Source of the DNA: Sialis fuliginosa
Lineage: Eukaryota > Arthropoda > Insecta > Megaloptera > Sialidae
Reading direction: 5' to 3'
Length of the DNA: 64,000 nucleotides
NCBI GenBank assembly: GCA_961205875.1
Contig: OY540812.1
Coordinates: forward strand, 7,502,001-7,566,000
Below, piece after piece: positions 57,610-64,000 of the stretch. Both the position numbers and the translations under genes were made by a program. Under the pieces are notes generated by a model. That model had not been told where the DNA came from. It made no database searches and worked only from the letters and a program-made list of their open reading frames with translations. The first letter of the stretch is position 1, and every line of letters starts with the position of its first letter.

Positions 57610-59206
57610 TAATGGTATGTAAATATTTCTTCGATATCTCTTCTCTTTTAAGAGATAGAGACAATATTCAAAGTTCGAATGATATTATAAGTGAAAATGC
57701 ACATAATATAATTACATGAAAATATACAGTGTGATCCCGAAAAAAAAAATTATTTTTTTAATGTAATAATTATCAATTTATTTTTGCCTTATTTAATTTG
57801 AATTAAGTAATGAAATATTTTTGAACAAAATGTTAGTTTAAACGTTTTATACACTACCTACAGTGCCCTTAAAATGTAATTATTTTATACAGGGTGTCTG
57901 TTAAAAAAAATTTAAGTTACAAAACAATTTTTTTTAATATAACATCCGTAATAATATATATTTTGTATATGAGACAATTACATAGAAAAAATCAATTTTG
58001 GGCTGGATTTTTAATTTTTTATCAATTATTTATTTTATTTTTAGTAATAAGGAGGTGGGTTATGCAACATATAATAATAGTAAGTAGTACTTGAATTTGA
58101 ACCCAACTTAAGTTCATAGAATGCAAACAAACAAAACCATAATTCATATTCGTAATTTTTCACATCGATCTAATTTATGCAGGCGTATGTAACTTTTGTA
58201 AAAAATATGCTAATTGTTGTTGTATTGAAAGTATATCGGAAGGGTAGACCTTCCGTGCCCTCTGTTAACAGTTGTTATATAGTGTTGATGTTAAGTTATT
58301 AAGCACACTGCAATATATCACACTTGGTCGATTAGTTACCATGCATAAAGTGATAAATTATTATTTATTCAAAACTATAATAGTACTGTGTTGCGAGTAT
58401 TCAAATACAAATCTATGTAAATATATTTAAAATTAAATTATACGAGACCGAACATGTATATTTTTCCCTTGCCGATTTTTTTGATCTATGCTATTAATAT
58501 TTTTGGAATACGAATAATTTCTTGGTCTTCATTACTTTCTCTTTTTCTCTGTCTCTTATGTTCTTTTTTCCCTTGTCGATTTTTTTATAAATTCTTCACG
58601 AAGAAAATATATTTTACATCAAAAATATTGGGGTAAATAGGTATATATGAATATTTCAATTTATATGTAACTTCGACTTCTAAAATGTTAATTATGTACC
58701 TATCATAAGCTCCCGTTCAAAAAAATGCTATAAGTCACTGATTTAAATCAATTTGCATATGAACAGATAACGAAAATGATAATTTATTGTTACACATTGA
58801 TCAGAAAGTGCGCGTATTATAATTTTAAAGCATAGGTACGTATATTTGTTCATCTATTGTATTTTAAAATATGATTTACTGCAAATATTATACCAACGAA
58901 ATAAATTCAAATGAATAATAATTATAATAAATATGAATAATCCACCCCTGTTTTTAGATGGTAGATATGATAATATAGAGCTTATAGAACTCTATATACA
59001 TAGTATTGAGAATACCTTATATTCGAAAAATTTAGGGATACATAACTAACCACATAGTTCATTACACGAAACTGTTACCAAAACTTGATGGCAGATATTT
59101 TTCCGACAAAATGATTACATTTTTTTATTGACTGTTTTTTTCCGTGTAAAATATTTTAGTATTTGGTATTAAAAGTTTTTAAATAATATTTTTCAATATT
59201 TCGCTT
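57610..59206. other. AT-rich DNA with a possible element start
   Basis: TACAGGGTGTCTGTTAAAAA at 57890 has the tip style of common arthropod TIR elements, as does ACAGTGTGATCCCGAAAAA at 57727. A complete element cannot be bounded. GAAGGGTAGACCTTCCGTGC at 58239 is a small palindrome. No gene. Confidence 0.45.
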
Positions 59207-59484
59207 ACGCCCGGAATTATAAAGAATTTGCACAGAAATTTGCTTCCAGCTAACGCTATCTACTAGGAGTCAAATGCTATGCATTTTAAGAGTTGCACTT
59301 GGCAGCACTTATTTTAAGTCGTTAATTGTACTTATCGCGCAAGTGTAAATGTTATGATATTTACGATTTTATTCGCTACATCTGTGAGTGTGCTGTCATT
59401 TATATTTAATACCTATAGCAGATAGCGTTAGCTGAAAGCTAATTTGCATTTGTACTCAGGCAAATTCTTTATAATACCGTACAT
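59207..59484. mobile_element. MITE family A, copy 3
   Basis: The ends are GCCCGGAATTATAAAG and CTTTATAATACCGTAC, with internal CAGCTAACGCTATCTACTAG and AGCAGATAGCGTTAGCTG. The core ATGCTATGCATTTTAAGAG then CACTTGGCAGCA lies in the same orientation as copy 1. Confidence 0.85.
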
Positions 59485-60782
59485 TAAATTTGTATATTCT
59501 GTAGGTTAGATTGTATTTCCTAGATAGTAATTGAAGATTGTCTATAATTAGTTTGGCATCTGAACAACTAATATAAATAAGAAAAAATATATATTCAGCT
59601 AATATAAATTAACGATATAAATTTCAAAAGTTTCGTAGTAAAATATACATTATATTATTATTGAAATCGAAATATATGAGCAGATAAAATCTTGCTTTAT
59701 TGCCTTTAAATTGGACGATATATGGTTTGTTAAGTATAAGTGACTTACCGACAACTTACCCTACCCAATGTCACAGAGGGTTCGACTTTAATAATAAAGA
59801 ATATCATAGAAATCTGTAACTATCGAGTCTATTGTTCCTCTCAAGTAGTTTCTACTTTTGTGAAATCGATTTTTATCTTTATATTATATTCTTTGAATTA
59901 TTTTTCACTGTGAAAACTTTGAAGTAATAGATTTCAAGATTACATATGTTTCTTTTGGACACGAAGGGAGATTTCATACTTTATAGTTCCATTAAGAATT
60001 GTTCAATTATATACATGCATCTGTACAGCGTTGGCCTCTGGGATTTATTTCTTCTTTATCAAAAATATTTATTTTCTTATTAACTTTTTCGTATTTAAAT
60101 TTTCCAGAGAAAGGAAGTTATTGTGATTAACCTCAAAATTTTCACCAAAAATCCACGTTTTGTGACTTCACAAACCATATTTGATATTTTTTTTATAATG
60201 ATGTCTGTATTATATTTCACTGTATACATATATGTATTTTATAAATTATAGTTCAAAGCCCTAATAAAAATATGTTTATATAAGGAGTGTATTTACTATC
60301 AATATATATATATTATTTTTTTATGCTATCAGCAGTACGTTTATTTATTTGTAATGTATTCATTAATTTAATTTTCAAAACGAAAGCGGAGCAGAAACTT
60401 ATTTATCATTTTACCCGTATTGGTTTATGTGCAGTTAACTAAATTATAGATGTACATATCTGTCAAGTTAATAGCGTGCCATAAAAAAGAAAACTATTCA
60501 CATTAAAATAATTACAATCTAAATTACTCAGAAAATGTTTTTCAATTGTTTTATGACGCATCGCGGTATAGCAACTTTAATTAATAAATTGCAATTTTTA
60601 TTAGACAAAAAGAATTGTCTGATTGATTTTAACATTGATGAGTTATTCTGAAGTTAACTATAATTGATTTTTTATATACATGGCACAAGTATTATCTTTT
60701 TTTTGTTTAAATACTAATGATTAGTCTGATATTAAATTATATCTTTTAAGTATAAAGACATTATAAGATAATTATTATACTA
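59485..60782. other. AT-rich DNA with one GCM-type site
   Basis: ACCCGTAT at 60413-60420 matches the GCM consensus on the complement (ATACGGGT). It lies in plain AT-rich DNA without an island, so it is weaker than the one at 34598. No gene or repeat was recognised. Confidence 0.4.
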
Positions 60783-61147
60783 CAGTCGAACTCGGTTATT
60801 GCGGCATCGGATATAACGACAACTCGGTTATAACATCAGAATTACTTCTGATAAGTTAATTATAACTCAGCTATAACGTCATTTTTTTGAGTTCTTTGTG
60901 TTTTATGTGTTTATCCCCAGTAAATGTATTTTGAGAAAATAAAATGTTGGACTCTGTATTTTTATCTTACACAGTTGCATCTATTTTCTATGTAATTACA
61001 GCATCTGAATAAAATGTTTGTTATGTGATACAAAAATCACCCGTGGTGGATTTTTGATTTTTTGCCCAACCTTGGTTACAACGTCACTTGGTTATAGCGT
61101 CATAAAACCCGTGGTCCCTAGAATGTCTCTATAACTGAGTTTGACCG
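60783..61147. mobile_element. Tigger/pogo-like non-autonomous element, 365 bp
   Basis: CAGTCGAACTCGGTTAT on the left pairs with the complement of ATAACTGAGTTTGACCG on the right. Inner repeats ATAACGACAACTCGGTTATA and GGTTATAGCGTCATAAA recall the repeated CGGTTATAACG texture of Tigger elements. TA precedes the left end. Confidence 0.8.
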
Positions 61148-61359
61148 AAAGCGTTCGTTTTACTTTGTATTTTTTCTGTAACCATCGCGTAACAAAAGAC
61201 AGATTCTATAAATAAAAAAACGACCTATTCTTTTACACACGACAAATATTTTTTAATAGAAATATTGGTAATGAATATGTATGTATCTATAGAGGCTGCG
61301 CAATAGCCTCAACTTTTGTACGTTCTATAATAACTTAAATAAAACATAAAAAACTCATC

Positions 61360-61620
61360 AACTTTGTCTGATCCGTCAGCAATAAAACACATATCATTTG
61401 TAAAGACTTGAAAGCTCACCTTTGGCTTCAAACACAACAACTTGCAGTGGCGTACACCTGTTCACCTTCCAATCTATTCATCAACGAGATAAAGATAAAA
61501 CGTATAAAAGACAAGATAAAGGGTATTATACCAGCTCTTTTGTTTAACGTTCCCCTGCACTTGGACCACCAATCGTCCGTGTTGTAAATTATATTCGTTT
61601 AGAATCTCGACTGTGTCTTG
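61360..61620. promoter_or_regulatory. Island with a triple GATA cluster
   Basis: Three AGATAA sites at 61487-61492, 61493-61498 and 61514-61519 surround GTATAAAAG (61502-61510), a TATA-like box. CACCTG and CTTTGGC lie to the left and CCTGCACTTGGACCACC to the right. A promoter for an unseen transcript or an enhancer are both possible. Confidence 0.33.
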
Positions 61621-63005
61621 ATTTTAAGTGCTTTTCTTTATACTCTATGGATTATTATGCCGTAAGTTTGGTGCATTTAAATATGCAGGACGGGTCTAAG
61701 AAATTTTAATACCATTGGTAATCTGCCATCAGATTAACGTAATGTTCATCCCGTGAGCAAAGCTGGGAATTCTATTTTAGTTTTAAAAGAAGAGATAATA
61801 ATAATATATCTAAGATTACCATATATTTTTTTCCTGAAACCGGGGCAGAAAATATTTTTTTAAATGTGTTGAATGCGAAGAGAAAGAAAATTAGAGCTTT
61901 AATTCATACTCGTGTCGCCTATGGTTGAAATTCGACCAATATTTTACCTGCCTTAACGGAAATATACACACATATTTTTTTTAAATTAATCTATAGCACA
62001 GTACCTAATCTAACCAAATGTAACCTAACTATTCCCCACTCTTTTATAATAAATACAAAAAAAGGTACGACAATTTTCGATGTTCACCTATTAATTTATA
62101 GATTTCTAAAAACAATAATAGATAATACAAATATATTTTTCGTTTACTTTTATTCAAAAATAAGCGAAATCGTAACTGTGATTCAAAATGAATAAATTAA
62201 AAATTAGAAACTTACTTCATTTTCTATTATTAAATGTAAAAGCTATTATTTACAACAAAACTTCCAAATAAAACACTGCAATTGAACGCTAATTGATTTG
62301 GCGTTCTCTACGTTTCACAGAAACCCAAAACTATTCATTTTTGCCGCTTGGTGGCGCTAGGAGTATTGCTATGCTGTTGAAAGAAGCTCTTCAAGAAATT
62401 ATTCAAATGGGTATCACAATTTTCATATGTGAATATTGTTTTTTGTTAAGTATAGATTCGAGTAGATTGCTAATTTTTTTATCAAGTTTAGAATACCCAA
62501 TTGATAATAAATTGGGAAGACATCAATTATTATAAGTTTATGGTAAAAAATATACAGAAAAACACTTGCAAATCTTCATCAATGTTACTAAATAAACAAA
62601 TAACAAAACTAAAGTTGAATAGGATCGGGATGAGGTTAGCTACGCGTGCAGTAGCATAAAGGGAAGGTAACCTAATACATATTCCGTTCACTACGTCGGC
62701 TGCGTTCATTGTGAACGTCCTATTCAACATACAAAAGAGTCTACTACGTCTTTATTGAGAACTCAATTAAAATAAAAAAACAAATGTTTAAACGTATATA
62801 CATTTACTTTTTGTTTTCATATACTGCGAGTAAGGGTAGCTTCCTGGGTGGGATCGAGTTTTAAAGGGTGGATTATAAGTGGATAATTACTTGTCGATTA
62901 TAAATTATAGCTAATTGCTAGATATTTGCTGTAGACATTTGGCCTGACATTGTATTTTTTAGTATCTATTTTTCATTTCAACATTTTGCTTATTTATTAT
63001 AAATA
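61621..63005. other. Intergenic DNA with a CTCF-like motif
   Basis: GCTTGGTGGCGCTAGGAG at 62346-62363 contains GGTGGCGC, close to the fly CTCF core. GGATCGGGATGAGGTTAGCT and ACTACGTCGGCTGCGTTC (62630-62710) form a small GC-richer patch. No gene. Confidence 0.4.
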
Positions 63006-63274
63006 ACACAGTCACGCAAAAAAAGTGTGCGATACCAAAAAAGCGACCTATATAGCGTTGTCTAAATCCAAATTTTTTGAATTTTCTGTTTACCAGTTTT
63101 TTTATTTGACCTTTAGTTTTGGATTTAGCCAACTTGGAAAAATTCAACCTAAACCAAAAAGTCAAGCTCAAATAAAAACAAAGCTGGTTAGCAGAAAATT
63201 CCAAAAATTTGGATTTCGACTATGCTCGACCAATACTACAATGCTATATAGGTCGTTTTTTTATGCGACTGTGT
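63006..63274. mobile_element. MITE family T, copy 2
   Basis: The ends are ACACAGTCACGCAAAAAAAG and TTATGCGACTGTGT, with inner inverted GCGACCTATATAGC and GCTATATAGGTCG. The interior matches 12810-13073. The two overlapping reading frames on opposite strands look alike because the element is self-complementary. Confidence 0.85.
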
Positions 63275-64000
63275 AATCAGTAATTCTTGACATATCTGGA
63301 TGTGATTATTGATTTTCTTCTTAACCAATATAGACAATATTTAATTGAGTCATAAGCTAATAAGAAAAGTTGAGATTATATGAACTACTGGAAAATCAAA
63401 ACGATTAGTTTCACAAAATAAAGGTTCGAGAATATTGATTTATTGGTATATAAATAAATACAAATATAAATGAATGAGATAAATACAAATAATTTTAAAT
63501 AAATAAAAAAATCTACTTGACTTAATTATAGTGGCGAATTTAAGATTTGGTATCAGTAAGTATTTTCTTCAAAAAGATACTGCATTTTTTCACGTCAGTG
63601 GGATTATTAGGTATACATAGTTGGATAATACATACATAATATTATTATTATTAGAAGAGATTCTGTCGACAAACAATTCGTCAAGAGAAAAAAAAAACTT
63701 CACAAAAAACGATCCAATCGCTTTAGTTTTAGATCAGCCTGTATATCTTAAAATAAAATTTTATTTTAACTTTTATACGACGTAGAAAAATTATACTTGC
63801 TCTTTACATACAAATTAAAAATAAATATGTTTCATTTTTTTTTTTTTATGTAAAACCTACTTTTACTTGTACAGTATATTTATTCGGAAAGCTTTAATAT
63901 TTAATAAAAATGCACTGCGTAAATGCATATGCGATACAAACATGTATTCCACCTATATATAGTCTAATGAACTGTATTGATTTTAAAATAAATCGGTGTC
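63275..64000. other. AT-rich window end, nothing recognised
   Basis: No reading frame of note, repeat family or palindrome was found to the window edge. Confidence 0.5.

Noticed and set aside
1-64000. Search for retroviral, LTR or Polinton fossils
   Set aside because: No paired long direct repeats with coding signatures and no capsid, envelope, protease or integrase motifs were recognised.

Overview
The window is AT-rich arthropod DNA, most likely insect. It carries one recognisable host gene and about 57 kb of gene-free flanking DNA packed with small non-autonomous DNA transposons. The evidence for an arthropod is a spliced glial-cells-missing (GCM) transcription factor gene with insect-type C-terminal blocks, a short array of the insect telomere unit CCTAA (TTAGG), mariner, hAT, Tigger and PIF/Harbinger relics, and a LINE 3' end. 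I cannot name the order. I saw no rRNA, tRNA, CRISPR or bacterial features, and no convincing retroviral, LTR or Polinton fossil.

Positions 1-7040, minus strand: the gcm gene. Four coding exons are readable (3759-3402, 2502-2233, 724-625, 551-1), with consensus splice sites, matching phases and 419 codons. The gene runs off the left edge before its stop codon. The first ATG is at 3737, 22 bases inside an exon that has its own acceptor, so there must be a non-coding or short-coding exon upstream. A candidate promoter plus ATG-less exon lies at about 7072-6922.

Positions 7 kb to 64 kb: I find no protein-coding host gene. Short GC-richer islands of about 100-300 bp recur every 2-4 kb in the AT-rich background, many with Sox, GATA, homeodomain, Runx or AP-1 type motifs. 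This is the expected look of a developmental regulator's cis-regulatory landscape, but the enhancer reading is inference. Between the islands are at least 25 transposon copies. They include two large foldback-type elements (25217-26840, 52546-53605), a three-layer nest (56729-57609), a MITE sitting in a tandem duplication that preserves its empty site (55634-55870), several hAT MITEs with exact 8-bp target duplications, and MITE families with 2-5 copies each.

The most distinctive structure is the 1.6-kb foldback element at 25217-26840. Each of its two near-identical 574-bp arms is built from four tandem units of about 141 bp.
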